64,000 bases of DNA, from the NCBI GenBank assembly GCA_900660155.1, contig CABFPE010000157.1, forward strand, positions 1,020,947 through 1,084,946, written 5' to 3'. Position numbers and translations under genes: made by a program. This DNA is from Hofstenia miamia. Taxonomy: Eukaryota > Xenacoelomorpha > Acoela > Hofsteniidae. Under the pieces are notes generated by a model. That model searched no databases and was not told the DNA's origin. It saw only the letters and a program-made list of their open reading frames with translations. Every line of letters begins with the position of its first letter. Within the stretch, counting starts at the first letter, position 1. Positions 37,301 to 52,200 of the stretch are shown piece after piece.

Positions 37301-40300
37301 TATATTTTCAAAGGTGCGTATACATTTATTCTTAGCACGTCAAGCTGAATGTTTATTCACGAATTCAATCATTGACTATGTTTGATATTTCAGGATGTTT
37401 TTCACAATCATTGAAGACATTTATGCTGTTCTATAAATCATGCATGGATATTTCTATGTGTGCATTCGCTTTGATGTTCAATTATATGCTTGTAAATAGC
37501 TATTTAAATTAATTACCATCTGTTTTTGCTTTATATTTTAGCATGAAATGTTTGTATTAGCACATTAATAAGTATTCATGACATCTTCTAAAATTGTATT
37601 TTAATTAGCTTAAACGTTCACGTTTGCTTTTATAAATTGTAGCAAATACATCAAACTCCATGAAAGCCTCATATGCTAAAATGAAATATGAAATGCAACA
37701 TATAAGTTAATCTTAGTTTTCTTAGATCCATAGAGAAGTCATCTTGGTCATTTATAATATTTTAAAAAATGTACAACTACTATTTTTGTACATAGTTAGT
37801 TTTAATCTTTTATGTCGTTTGATTCAAATTCTGTAAGTGAGGGAAGAAGGTTAACTATTAATTTATGGGTAGAATCTGGAGACGTGTACTTTTAAGAAAT
37901 AGAACACATATTTTTGAAAATTAGATTTATGTATATTTCAAAGCGTATACCCGTCCTACTTCAGTTACGAGAATGGCGGATGCATTCCTTGAAATTTAGT
38001 ACATTAACCCAAAGTGCTATTATAGTCATAAATCCTTTTATAATTCGTGTTTAAAGCAAAAAGATGAAGACATGAGAATGTGGTTTTTACTTAACTAAGC
38101 AGTTATATCTCTTAGATGGGTTAAATTTGAATTTTGCATCCATGCGAATGTCCTTAACTAATTCTAAACGCGCAGGTTTCTTATATTATGGAAAATCATA
38201 AAAGAAAATTTATGCTTAATAGTTTCATTTATTCCCCGCAAGCTCTTTTACCTGCAGTTTTATGCACTGAGATGATTTAAAGACACCGATTCATTAACCA
38301 GTAGTTGGCGATGTTGAAAAGTTATTTTACTTAATTGAATTAACAACGAGCTATAAATTACTTTCATTAATTAGTTACTTTATACATTCTTCTTGAAAAC
38401 TCACGCTAATAAAGCTAAAATTATGTTTGAGAAAAACTCTAGTGCTTTTCAATTAAGGTAATTTTCTTTTAAATGCTTATTGAGTTGCGAATGTAGCACA
38501 CTAATAATTTTTAAATTCATATTTTCAATTGAATGCAGAATTCTTTCACTCACAACTATGTTTCTATTAATATAGGTATCACTGACGGGTATTAAATAAT
38601 AGAACTGTACCCGATCCGATCCGACTCCGATGCACAATTTGATTAACCGAGGCCAACCTTAAATCGACTATTGATTCCATTTGACCTGACCGGACTCGAA
38701 AAATAGATACAGTACTGGAAATATGTATTCGACCACCTTGCTACATGTATTTTAAATAAATAATGAACATTCATTGGATAGAGTGTGTCTAAGATTATAA
38801 CTAAGTGTTACTTTGATTGAAAAAGAAAAATCTGTATGTCTAATACCATAAAATATGTAGAATAACAATTGGCTATTAATTTTTAATCAAAATTAGAAAA
38901 CTTGTGTTGGAACAATGATTCGGCCATCAGAAAAAATTTTAACAAATGACCGATTCCGAAACAAGTAAATTCAAAATAAGGTACATAAATTAATAATTGA
39001 TGCAATATAAGCACTTAGCAACAAAATTTTCTCTTCTAATATTTTGCAGGGTGTCCCTTTGAGCGAATAACAGCTTCAAAGCGATCAGGAAATGAAGCAA
39101 AAAGTCTTTCAATAAAGCTGTTTGCAATTGCATACAATTCTTTCATTATTGCGCTCCAAAGCTCGTCTTTACTGTGAAGAGTATGTTGGCAAATCGATAT
39201 TTGCCTCCTTTCACATATTTTCGATAATGTTAAGGTCTGGAGATTGGCTAGGCCAGTCAGCAAGGATAGCAACCCCATTATTGGAGAAGGAATTTTTCAT
39301 TTCTTTTGAGGTATGACATAGAGCACCATCCTGCTGATATATTGAATCACTTGTAAGGAGTGGCCAGAGTTCCTTTTCAAAAATCCGAGCATATTGAGGT
39401 CTTCGGAGAGTACCAGTGATGTGAACAATCTTGCGAAAGCCACACTTCCATATTGCACCCCATACCATTACAGACTTCCCACCATACTTCATGATGCTCC
39501 GAGTAAGTTGAGGCAAGAATCTGAACTTCTGTCCAGTTGGTCTCTTCATCAACATTCTTTTTGATGAGTATAGTTCAAATCTTGACTCATCTGAAAATAT
39601 AACATTAGACCAATTTTCAGATGAATTGTCTCTCATCAACTTGGATCACCCCAGCCGGCGTAATCTTTGCTTTGAGGTTAAAATGGCTTTCTGGGTGCCC
39701 CGAAAGTCCCAATTAAGTACTTCTTCAGGATGCTTAGCATAATTCTTGCTGTCACGAGGTGACCATCAGCCCATTTTTTGCGAATTTCTCTGAAGTCTTC
39801 CTGGGATTTCGCTTTGAAAGGCACACAAGAGCTGATTGGGAGGTTTTGGAGGTTTTCCGGACTTTGGCTTGGGGCAATGATGTTTTCAGAAGTGAAACGT
39901 CTGATGATATTCCCGACAGTACTTTGAGGTGGCTCTACAAGTCGGGCTATATTACATTGACTCATCCTTTCCAAATGTTTGGAGATAATCAACTCCCGGA
40001 TGGCAAGAGGTACGTAACCAGGCATCGCATATGGCGAAGAAAGATAGTTGTTCGATATTTTCAATATAAATAGACTGAAAAAAGCTCAACTAATGAAATT
40101 ATTTACAGATTCTCTGATTTGGTCTGAAGTGGCCGAATACATTTTTCCAAGAAGAGATTAGCTAACTACAAGCATTGTAGCATTTCTCCTTGAAATTTTA
40201 AGCAAACAGTGATAATTATGTCTCAACATTGATGAATTCCTCCTTCTGCAATACCAAATCTAATTAAAAAAATAACTATGACATTCTTGGCGTCCATTTC

Positions 40301-43174
40301 TTAAAAATATTTATGACACATCATGGGTGGCCGAATTGTTTTTTCCAGTGCTGTACTCAATATAAAAATGCACATGAATTGCAAACAAATAAAACGAAAT
40401 ATTTGAATTTTATTCAGTTTGTCATATCCCACAATTACCCGATGCCCATCTCTGATAAGTGTCCCATAACTCGTTTCCAAACAGATAGCGTCAAAAAACT
40501 CACTTCATTTATAACTTCATTGCATTCAAGCATCCACACACATATAATATGAAAGTTTACAGTTTTAATACCCTTGAAAATCTTCATTCAGTTCATCTGG
40601 TTGAGTTGAGTAGCAAATTTCATGCTTTGCCCACTTCATTTCACCTCGGCTTATTGAGATGCTGTAAGTCGTTCTAGTTTGAATTTGTGCTACTGAAGTT
40701 TGAATTTGCAAACTGAATCGCAAATTTTAGTCCATTGATAATGTTATTTAATGCTATTTTATAAATAAAGACATTTATGAAAAACAGTCTTTGGCAAAGA
40801 TTCATGAGAAATATGTCTCGATTTCAAAATGAACGATTTTCCACTCTACAAAAATCAGTTTAATCTCATTGTTCAAACTACCTCTTTTTCATCTCTGCAA
40901 AATTCGCATGTTATAGTGGATCCCAATTGCACAACTCTATCATTAATTTCAGTTTTTCACCAACCAATTAATTCCTTTGAAGCTTTCTTCCCCGAAGCTT
41001 GGCGCTACCTGTCTGTTTTGATTAATTGATCAATCAAAATTTCCGCATGTTATTCCTAATGTAATGCAAACCTATATATGCGCTAATTTATGGTGAATAG
41101 CTACAAGAAGAATGTAGATTAAGAAACAGCGCGAAATTAAATTTCAAATTTTTTAGTTAAACATAATAATTGAGAATACAGTTACAACTTTTAGCTGTGG
41201 AAACGTTAAGGGCATTTAAGTAAGCGTACAAAACAGCGTTCGTATTTGCTCTTCGATGAAGTCTTAGGTAATTCACTCCACACTATAGGCATACCTAATG
41301 ATCTTGTGATCTATTGTAATATAATAGCACACATTTCATCAGAAACATTGTTGAAAATTTGTTTATATTTATCCTTTAATATAGTAATTTAACCCTATTT
41401 CCACTAATTTTATTTTCATGTAACAAATCGATTTGTCCGCATTTTTTAACAATTGTATACAAACCTGTTAAGAAATCTTAAAAGCCTTTTACGTGGACAC
41501 ATTTATGGTGTTGATATAATGATTGAGATTTGTGCTAAAATATATTCTTGTGCCTGAAATAAATGAAATTAAATATTTTTTCGATGAGAAATCCGATTTT
41601 TTCAAAAATATTCCAATTATTTCTATGATAATGAGCAGAGTTGGAGCCGGACACGGGCCTTGGCCGAGCCGGACCCAGGCCTGGAGTAATTAGTAAGCAC
41701 CCGGGCCGGGCGGGGAATGAAAAATTTAACACCCGGGCAGAAATTTATCATGTCTGAAATTAAGTGTATGTTCATTAATTGAATAAGATGATAAGATGAA
41801 TTCAATGCATCAATTCATGTGACGGCTTATTAGAATAATATGTGAGCAATGCGATTACATATAAATCGGCGTGGGAAGTACTAAAGAGGGTGCCACACGA
41901 TTAGTTTTTTTACTATAATCAAAAAACTTTTTTGACTATAGTCAAAAGACTATTCGTGTGGCACCCCCAAAAAGTTCCTTACCTAAATAAATGTCTTCAG
42001 TGTTTTCTTTTTACTGTTTGAATGAATAACTTGATTAAACATGAATAGCACTTACAAGAGTAAATATATAGATGAAATGAAATCTCAAATGAAATATAAT
42101 AATAATGCTTGTTGAATATATGTACATGTAGAACATTCAAGAAAAATGTATAAAACGATAAATTTTGTCACCCGGGCCCGGGCTTGATTTTCTTCGTGTT
42201 TATGTGGACTGGGCCCGAGCCAGACCTGGGCAGAAAAACCGACCCAGTTCCAACTCTGATAGTGTCCATGGGAACAACAACTACCCTGAAATATTTTCTT
42301 TTTTGAAGTTAAACTAAGTACCGGCCAGGCGCGCAGTGAGCAAAGACAGAGTTTGTTGAGCCGTAGGCACTGAGGACTTCGGGCACCAGTTTGTACCGAC
42401 GCGAATTGAAAGTGAATATAAAAGAGGGAGTAATTCTCTATCCTGTGGTATTTTCAGATTGTAAATATATTCATTAGTTAGTTTAAAATTTTATTTAAGT
42501 CATCACAGATTTTGACAAATTCCTAGTGGAAATAGGGTTAAGTATTTAAATGATTTAAGCTTATTACTATTATTATAAAAGAGCAATTTCAAGAAAAATC
42601 AGCAAATTTATCCAGTATATTGTTCTTTGTTTTATTAAAGTTGCATGCGAATTAACTCTTGTTTGTTTTCTTTACAAGTTCATAATTTATGTTGTTTGCA
42701 TGGCCAAACTTTTTGTAAATTTCAGAAGGATATACATTTGCAGTAATTTTATTTTATTGAAAATGTTGCATGTAGGTTCAATTTTACGCAATTGAATTTT
42801 AGTTATGATATATCAAACATACTTTTGCACACAATGGCATTTTATTTATCAGATGTGAATAGGCATTTTTCTATACATGAAAGAATTTAAAGTGCTCTTC
42901 AATTTTCTGTTAATAGAAAAATTCTTCTGCAACGTTGCGTTAGCAAATGGATGTTTTCAAACTTTAAACACCTTATATATATTTGAAAAATATATAAATT
43001 TTCTGAGGAATATATAAAATATACAAAACTATGCTATACATTTAATGTGGCCACATTTAATAATGAATTTCTATTATAGTTCTTAAAAAGCCTTATGCAA
43101 CTTTCTAATTTGGCTTTCCCATTGTAATTTCAGAGGTTCTCTTTTTGTAGACATATATAAACCTCTGAATTTCA

Positions 43175-43207
<33 letters not shown>

Positions 43208-46200
43208 TATTTATGCAAGCTTCTTAAAGAAAAATATCAACAAAAATAATAGAAACTAATATATTTTGTTTTATCGTCATCTATGTACCTACAGTGCTCC
43301 TAATATGTTTACCGCAATGTTATACAATTATTAATGTTATTTAATAATTTTATTGCTCATTAATCTGCTTTAGTCAAACGCGAAGGCAATTAAGAAGCTA
43401 GTTCGAGCATAAATTGTGAAATAAGAGTTAGGAGTTACAGCAAGAAATATGAAATTAACCAATTATTTTTGATATAGAATATCAAAGAACTTAAAGTATG
43501 CCAATAGACAAAATTATTTATGCAAATCAGAGTTATATTGCTGTGAAGTCAAGATTAAACAGACGCTCGTCATAAAAACGATGTAAATTCTACGTAGTAG
43601 TGTGGTTAATGTAATTTTTGCTCAAATTTGTGTAAGCACTATATCAAGGCGTTTTTACTTGGTGAGAATTTTATATGAATTTAAGGTTATAACAACTAGA
43701 TTATTTGGTTAATTTGGCCGATTATCCAATAAATATCCTTGTTAATAACACACAATATGTGAAACCTAATAACTTACTGGGCGAGTTTCATGCCAACCCG
43801 AAATTCATTGCTAGTAGAGGTCGACGGTTTTGAAATTTTAACTTCGGTTCGGTTCGGATCGGTTTTGGGGCAAAAACCGCGGTTTCGGTTTTGTTCTGTA
43901 ATGAAAACATGTAATTTCGAAGCTATATTTTCTTATGGTTTTACAAGATTAATTTCAAGTTTTTCTTAGTCTTAATGAGAGAAGAAGCATTAACACCAGA
44001 AAGACTGCATCGCTTCTTGGTGATCGTGTTCGATCCAATTGAACCCATGCGTTTTGATGACACATTTGTTGCCTGAATTGCCAACCACTTTTCGCCAGTA
44101 GCGAGAGCTTTGGCAGTATTACACAGCTACTAATTACCAGTCATTAAAAACCGTTTCAAACCGTGCTAGTGAAAATGAGTCGGTTCGGTTTCGGTCTTCG
44201 TGAAAACCGCGGTTTCGGTTTCGGTTCGGTTTACCGTCGACCTCTAATTGCTAGGTCATAGGTCATTCCAATCTCACCTTTTTTTAGTCGGAGTTTACGT
44301 GTTCCTGAAAAAGTCCAATCTTTATACTTCAGCTAGTAGAAATTTGTTATTTTGGTTTTCGTTAATTTGTCTTCATTAATGTAAATGTGATACTAAAATT
44401 AAGAATTTTTAAAATTATGAGTTTTTGCGAGTACAAACTATGCTTTCTTGGAATTTGTGTGGGTTGAAAATTATATAGCGTCTGGAATAAATATGAATTA
44501 ATGCATACGTCTACTAATTGATATAACTCAACCAAGACAAAAATTAAAATACCACTAATCCGATATAAAGGTGCATATGGCTAAGGAAACCTAAACCGAC
44601 CCGTCGGTAACAAGTACTCACGTTTTTACTTCTTCATTGTTGTTTTCGTATTTTAAATTAACTGGTCACACATTTTTTCAACTCTCTTTCGTTCAGCACT
44701 AGTTCTGTTTATTCTGAAATAATTCATAAAACTGGACGTTAATAAAATTCGTCAACGTCTAAAGCCTTATTGGAAGTTTTTTAAATATAATAATAACACA
44801 TATTTATATGATACATCTTTGTAATATTGAAGGTTATGGATTACTTTCTACTCGTTTTATAGCAATTTCTAAAGGTTTGTAGAAATATACTTTTCAATGT
44901 AAATGTTAACAATCTTTGTAAAATTTCAAAACTTAATCTCATTTTGGTATATTAGGAAGTATATATAAAACATAGTGTATACTTCAAGCATGCTAATTTG
45001 TGTCACTAAGTGTCTAATTTATATCAATAATTTCTTACCAATGGGCATTTGTTTAGCCTCATTTATGGTACAGGGACAAGGTATGCGTTTCTGCATCGTG
45101 AAAGCATGAACGATTTCTATCGCTTATATCTAACTCGTTTCATTCTTATGTAATATTTCATCTTAACTTCAAAGAATAAATTAGTATGCGTTTGCCTCTA
45201 ATTATAGAAAATATCTTACGTATACAGCCAAAAACTCTATCAAAAGCATTTTGAATTTACGTTACTATCAATAGTTTTTTGTTGTTTGTATGATAAATAT
45301 AACAGTTTAACTAAAATTCAAGTCTTTCTATTATTTATTTTAACCAATTTGCCTGATTGGGCAGACTTTAAAAAGATAAACTAATATCTAGTCGGGAAAA
45401 TAACACGTTCAGTGATTTGCACTTTAACTGCAGCACCTAAACACTACATTGACATTGTTTGTTTACTAGTGCACAAAATGAAGATTTTCATATCAAATTT
45501 TCATTCCACAAAAGTTTCATTTCTAAGTGAATAAGCATTTCATATGTATAGTCAGTGGCGTACGCAAAGGGGTGGTGGAATGTCCCCCATCAGATTTTCA
45601 ATATTGATTTTGATTTTTCGGCAAAATATTAAAAAAAGTTAAAACTAAGTTCCTGAATTTCATTTTTAGGGGTTCCTTTTTCAATATTTTCGAAACTTTT
45701 GTTTCAATATTTCCCCCCCCCTCTTTTGTGATTCACTTGATCATGACTAAGATGTCCCCCGTCAGAAAATTATTAGTGCATTTCGTGTCCTATGACATGC
45801 TGCAATAAAAATATATTGGCTTTCAATAATGTAGTAAATTCTTGCAATTATTCAGACCATTTCGGCTTTAGAGAAATTGTGTAACACAGCTAGCAGTCAT
45901 AGAAAGTGAGGTTTTCTAGCTTGGGATTTAATGTGTGCTAAAACCTTATTGGGTGATATCTAAAAAATTGGGCCAACGAATATTCAAATGGATGTTTTCA
46001 AGGTTATTTTTTCAAAGATATACTTTGGCTGAGTTCAAGCACTACTTGACATTGGAAGGTCATTTGCTCGATATAAATTAAAAAACTATAGTCATGTTTG
46101 ATTCTGTTTTTCGTATATGAATTTTGCCTTTTAATAAAATGATAAATCTAATTTCTATAAAAATATGATAGGGCTGTAGTAAATGTGTCCAACACTGAAT

Positions 46201-49200
46201 ATATTGCACTAACAACATATTATTGTATATTTATTTATTTATATATATATATATAATATATTTAAGGTAGGAAAATCCTAAATTGTTTTGAAATAAGTGT
46301 AATTTGTTGATAGAATGATACAATTATTAGAGCATAAAGTGTTCAACATTATTTATACTGTCTGTCAATGAAATTCGGTCAAAGCCATTTCAAAAGCCTG
46401 CAGTAGTTTGTTATTTGCATTTAGAATTAATGTCATTTAATCCCATGGTAGATACAATCTTAAATTTAATAAAAATGATTTTCATGTAATGACACTTATG
46501 GGTTGCCTTAATAACAGAATGCTGCTGAAATTATTGCAAGATTTTAAGAACTATGATATGAATAAAATTTTGTGGTATATCTGAGTTTCGAAAAGGCCGC
46601 TTGTCATATCATTGTGTGCTATATGCTTTAGTTTCATTGATGCAATCTATGAAATAGTGTGACAAGATTATTACCATTCCTTGTACACTTTGAATTGTAG
46701 AATGTTTATTCTGTTCACTTGATATTCATTTGGCTAGGAATTGAATTTTCGATCTTGGAAAATAATTTTCATTGGATTTCGCGGTTAAATATGAATTCTT
46801 TCATCACTGCATCACAGATAAATGGGATGAATTTGGTTAATGCAAACTATAAAAATGAGATTTGCATCGTGCTTTTGCATTGTTTGAGATAATACAACCT
46901 ATGTAGCACTACTAATAATTTTTTTGTAGATTGAAATCCAGTGACGTGTGTTAAGACGTCAGTTTTTCAGAAATAATTAGACCGATGGCAATTTAATCCT
47001 ACTAATTATCTCATATGCTGTCATTAGAGACAAATGTCATACTAATATGATATACTGCCTGCATGATATTAAATACAAAGGAATATAATAAGTGAAAAGG
47101 GACTCCTCTATTCATTATCTTTTTGTCTAATTACGAAATTGCGATTATATCTGACATGCTCATATATGTTTGAGTACATATGTTTGTTGAACTACTTCTA
47201 AGTATATGAAATTAACTAACTTCTAGATCATCAATTGTGGAACTTACTGAATATTTTCAGGATTTTAGTCCTCAAATCTTGAATACTGTGTATAAAAGTA
47301 TTTGGAAGAAATCCATTCTAAGATCTATTACTCTAAAGTGCAAAATATTGCAGCGAAGAAGCCTGATAGCTATGCATAGGTAATGGAAACTATATAACCT
47401 ACTTGGAAGTTATAATATTTAATTCCTAGTAGAAATTGTTTTTTGAAGGTTAAAACAAGAAGCAAGATAGGATCAATATATCGTGTGGAACAATTGGTAA
47501 TTGAACTTCTTTCTGTACCAAGTAGTAAGATAACTGCATATCTTTAGGTTAACTTAGCTAATGAATTCGAATATTAGAATTTAAATAACGAATACTACAA
47601 ATTATTAACTGGGAATTTCCAAGGATAATGCCATTAATTACAGTAGAGATGTTGTTTGACTTGTCCTCGAATTTGCAAAATGAAATAAGTTTTTTGCGAT
47701 TATATTACTTTAAATTCAATTTGCATGTCGTTCGTAGCATGCTAGTTTTGAGTTTGTTCAATCTGTTAAAAAGATTAGCGTTTGATTGCAAATATCAAGA
47801 AGCGAGAACTGGTGTGATCTGCTGAGTAAATTTCATTGAAATAGTAGACTGGATTTCTATTCTGCCATTCTCTTATTTAATATTAACCTTTTTGTTCTAT
47901 CAAATTGTGGACCCGTCACATCTTATTGTCTGTTTTAGTGAAATTTCAAAATTTAGAATAGCTATGAGGTCACAAAATGATTCGGTAAAAGGGTTACTTC
48001 AATATTGTAATTATAGAAGAAGTCAATTTTGTTCGTGTGGACATTTGAAAATTGACGTGCGTGGATGAGTAATATTGTATTCGATTGAGTAAATAGTGGA
48101 ACTTTTGCATTGGAAATCTAGGGCTGTATTCCAAGAAGAATAACTTTGTCTGATGCAAATAATCTTCAAACTGTGTTTTATTACTTCATTCCAATTCATC
48201 CAAAAAGTTGACAGCACTTGTAGATTTCATTTCAATTACTGTGAATTTATTTTTTTACATCATGCACCCTAGAGTTGTCGAGCATAGTCTTGAAGATGTT
48301 TATAGCAGCTTTTCTTCTTTAAATTAGATTTCTAAGCAAGTTGGCACTTCAGAAGCATAGTAATGCCTCCCTCCTATGCATTAATTGGCTTTAGTGCTTT
48401 TCTAGCAAGGCATGAATATTAAACATTTTGGCGGTCTTGAAAATTAAAATAAATCACTTCACCCTCATGCTATTTGTTACTCTTATTGAGTGTATTCTAT
48501 AAATTTGGTTGATCAACATTTAAAGGGGCATTTTTATAGGCTTGTCTTTGCAGTATTCGTTGAAAAGTTCAGTCGTTACTTGAGACCACAATCACTTATG
48601 AGGTATTTACGTTTTCCAATCAATTTTTAGATGATTTCGGTATTATGACAATTATCCTTTGCCTACTGATAATGTAGATTCCTGACTAGAGATGCTCAGG
48701 CATTGTTGCCAATGTCACATATTGTTCTATTCTGTTTGATTTATATTTACTATGCAAATAGTTTACTTAGTGACTTTATAGTTCCCCTACTCTATGTTAT
48801 TGATTTTGAAGCACACTCAATAGCATTTCATCTCCGTAAGCACTCATATTTTCGTCATTGTTTTTAGAAAACTTTTGTTCTTCAACGAAAAAGTTTGTTT
48901 CTGATTGACATTCAATGCATTGTTTTGTAAAAGTTGAAAGCATTCATTGCTTTTTCTTTTAAGATTTGATTAGAAGGCGGCTGAATGCTTTATATGAAGC
49001 ACGGACTCATCTTTTTCGAATAATCCACGGCGGTTTCCTTTTAATTTCTCACTTTTTCAATTAAATTATTCTGCCATTTTGTTTAAAGAGAGTTTTCGAC
49101 TAATTGACTTGATTTAAACATTCTTTGTGAAAAATTCCCTCGGCACAGAGGAAGTCCATTAAGCGATTCCGTAGGTATTAATTGCACGTGGAGAATCACT

Positions 49201-52200
49201 TCCAGAATCAAATTACTCTTTTTCATTTGTCACGTTAGCACTTAGATACTTTAATCCTATCTGAACTATTCGGGTTAAGAATATTCTAGAATCCTTACAT
49301 TGATATTATACTAGTCCATTATTTTCCAGAAAATATTTTTCATTAAAATATTTTAACATTGAAATCACTGAACTGAGAGAGATGATGTGCACTCTCTGAC
49401 TTTCAAATCAGTTTAGCAGCTAAGTGATAAAAAATATGCCTGATCACTTTGTTCAATAGATTTTCTGTTGGAAATTTTTCATCAGATAAGATTGTTTGAA
49501 GTTTAATTAGGTCGTATGATGTATTCCCTAAATCCAACAAGTGTAAAAATGAAGCGAATCTTCAACTTGGGATACAAATTATATAGCATTTAATTTAAAT
49601 ATTGCCCTAAGCGAACATTTTATAATAAGAAACACTATATACTTTCAGGGAAATCGTCTTTGAATTACCACTATATAGCGGTTGTATATTTTGTTGATAA
49701 CCTTTTGAGCAAAGAAGGTTTTTGATAAGAATGTCTGAACAAAGCGTGCTCGTCAGAGTTAAAGACTGTCAATGCAATACACGGATTTTTCAGTCAAAAT
49801 CCAAGGCTAAAAGAAAAAAGTTGAATATCACATTTGATACTCCAATAAATTTTCCATTAGTTGTATGCATGTCTAAATTTCCAGTGGAGGCGCACACTTT
49901 TTTCCAAAAAAGTTCATATTTGAAATTGGGATAATATTTTAAACCTTTGAACACACAGATACTACAAATATATAATTTATATGTGAAATGTATCAGACAA
50001 TGAGATTCTCAGTAATTTAAGCAAATACCACATTAATGGATTAGAACAAATAATAAAATTGTGAAATATACCATAACTGCAAAAATAGCATGCATGTGAC
50101 ACTCTAAATAATTAGTTTAGGAGATTTTTTATGCAATTTCAAAGCAAATTCTTGAAACTTTATGTCTGCATAATTCTTGTCAGAATATAAAAATGTTAAA
50201 TTTCCTAACCTGTGGGAGAGCATAGACTGTCTCTGAGAAGTATGATTTCTTTTTTTGAGAAAAAAACACTTTCACAAGACGCATTTGAAAACACCAAAAG
50301 AGCAGCAGTTTGTGGTAAAGAGCATAAAATAGGTGTTGATTCACTAAAGTTAAATTTTAATATTCTTAAGGTATTAACAAGCTCTGCATCGTTAATTATT
50401 TAGTCTTCCAAGAATGCAGTTCTTAAGTACCGTATATTCAGATTCCAAAAAAGTCTTTATACTTGAAAGCTTTCTAATACTATCCATTATATTTTTAAAT
50501 TCTGGTATTGTCAGAAAATAATCTAGTAATGACTTGAGCTTTTCTGTGTTGATAAAAGTACTAGAATGAGGAGGAAGTGCTATGAAATTGTCATCATTAA
50601 AATGATTATTCAATTCTTTCAATGCAATAGCGAGAATGTTACCTAGCAATAACATAAATGCAGATTTTGATGACATTTCTTGGCATTCAATTGCAGGAAG
50701 ATGCTCATAAACAATTTGATCCATTAACTGATTTGGTAAATGGCATATTTTTTTTGTTGGGACGAAATATTCATTGCTGCACAGATCATTTGATTTTTCA
50801 AGATTCTTGTGATATGATTTCACTTTAATTAAGCATCTCTTGCATCTTTCCAATGTATGATTTGACCATTTGCAATTTTCTTGCTGGTAATTGAAGTAGC
50901 TTAGTTTCCATCTCAAGGTACGATAAAATTGTTTTCAAAAAGCACGTTAATCATGCAAATATAGAATTAGTCAACATATTTTATGAAATTGAAATGTGCA
51001 TTTAAGTTGGCAAATCAAATCATGCATGGTTATATTATCTTCCTTCTTACGTTTTTGATATTTTGTGTCTACATTTTTAGAGAGGGGCATGCTCCCTAAA
51101 TATATTTCATTTAATATAAATTAAAATTAACATTTAATTGAGTGAAAGTAATTTCAAAATAAAAACTTGCACATTATACTGGCCTGAATTACCAATATTC
51201 TCAGAAGTAAGCATCATTTGTAACATGTGATTTAAAGATTTTTCAAAAAGGTACAATTTTCTCATTATAGATAAATTCATACTAAATTTTATGCACAATA
51301 TGTAAATGTCAACACCCGAAAACAATTGTATTATAGCTTATAGTCTTACCAGTCAGTTTTTCATTTCAAATCTGAAATTGTCCTACACACATGAGCTTCT
51401 CATATGTTTTCATTTTTAGAGACTTTCCTATTGCGTTAAAATTACTATGGATCGGTATTATTTGCCAACATTCTTTACTTTTCATACATGATATTTAGAA
51501 GATATGAATAACTTAATTATTCCTTGTTTGTGATTTCATCAGATATAATCAGTCAGGTAATGGAGTGGAACTTATTCTCATTACTAAGCAAAAACCATAA
51601 ACATTAAGGAAATCTAAGCATCTAACTACAGCTGTAAATTACTAAGAAAACAAAATGCTAAGAGTTTCAAAAATCATGATCTCTAAAAAGAACTAGATAA
51701 ATGTACAAAGAGTTCAATTACATATGAAGTTATTGCCATCTGAACGGCTGTTATGAAGGTCAAATGTAAAATACACTCCCAGTATGAGATTAATACATTA
51801 CTGATTTTATAGCATTTTAATTAATGCATCTGAGGATCATATAGGAACTATTGATCTCATAGTAAACAGCTCATTGAAGTTTGTTAACATGGACGATATG
51901 ATTTGCTTGCAAATGTTTTTTTTCCTTTTCACTGCCAACAATTTTCACAGTCTTAAAAGTTTAACACAATAGCACATCATACTAGATAATAGTATTGATT
52001 TGTATTTCTCTAGATTCATCATATTGAAACCTAAAATATATATATATATATATTTAGGTAAGCCAATCATTACTTTGTTTTCGTTTTGTGATTTTACATC
52101 TTTATAAAATTTCGTCACAGAGATAACGGATCATTCTTCTCTTTGCCAACAGGATACAACCCGTTGTCAACCCTGATTCTGATAATCAGGTATTATCACC

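Larger units (their letters stand above)
41393..42537. mobile_element. piggyBac-type MITE hosting nested insertions
   Basis: CCCTATTTCCACTA at the left and its exact reverse complement at the right are both flanked by TTAA (41389-41392, 42538-42541). This is the piggyBac signature. Without the nested hAT MITE it would be about 520 bp. The right arm at 42310-42410 is notably GC-richer. No transposase is present. Confidence 0.85.

Noticed and set aside
39759-40073. Plus-strand ORF of 104 codons
   Set aside because: Antisense of the Tc1-like transposase N-terminus.
42310-42410. GC-rich patch considered as a solo LTR
   Set aside because: It lies inside a TTAA-flanked piggyBac-type MITE, and no TG...CA ends or 4-6 bp duplication delimit an LTR.
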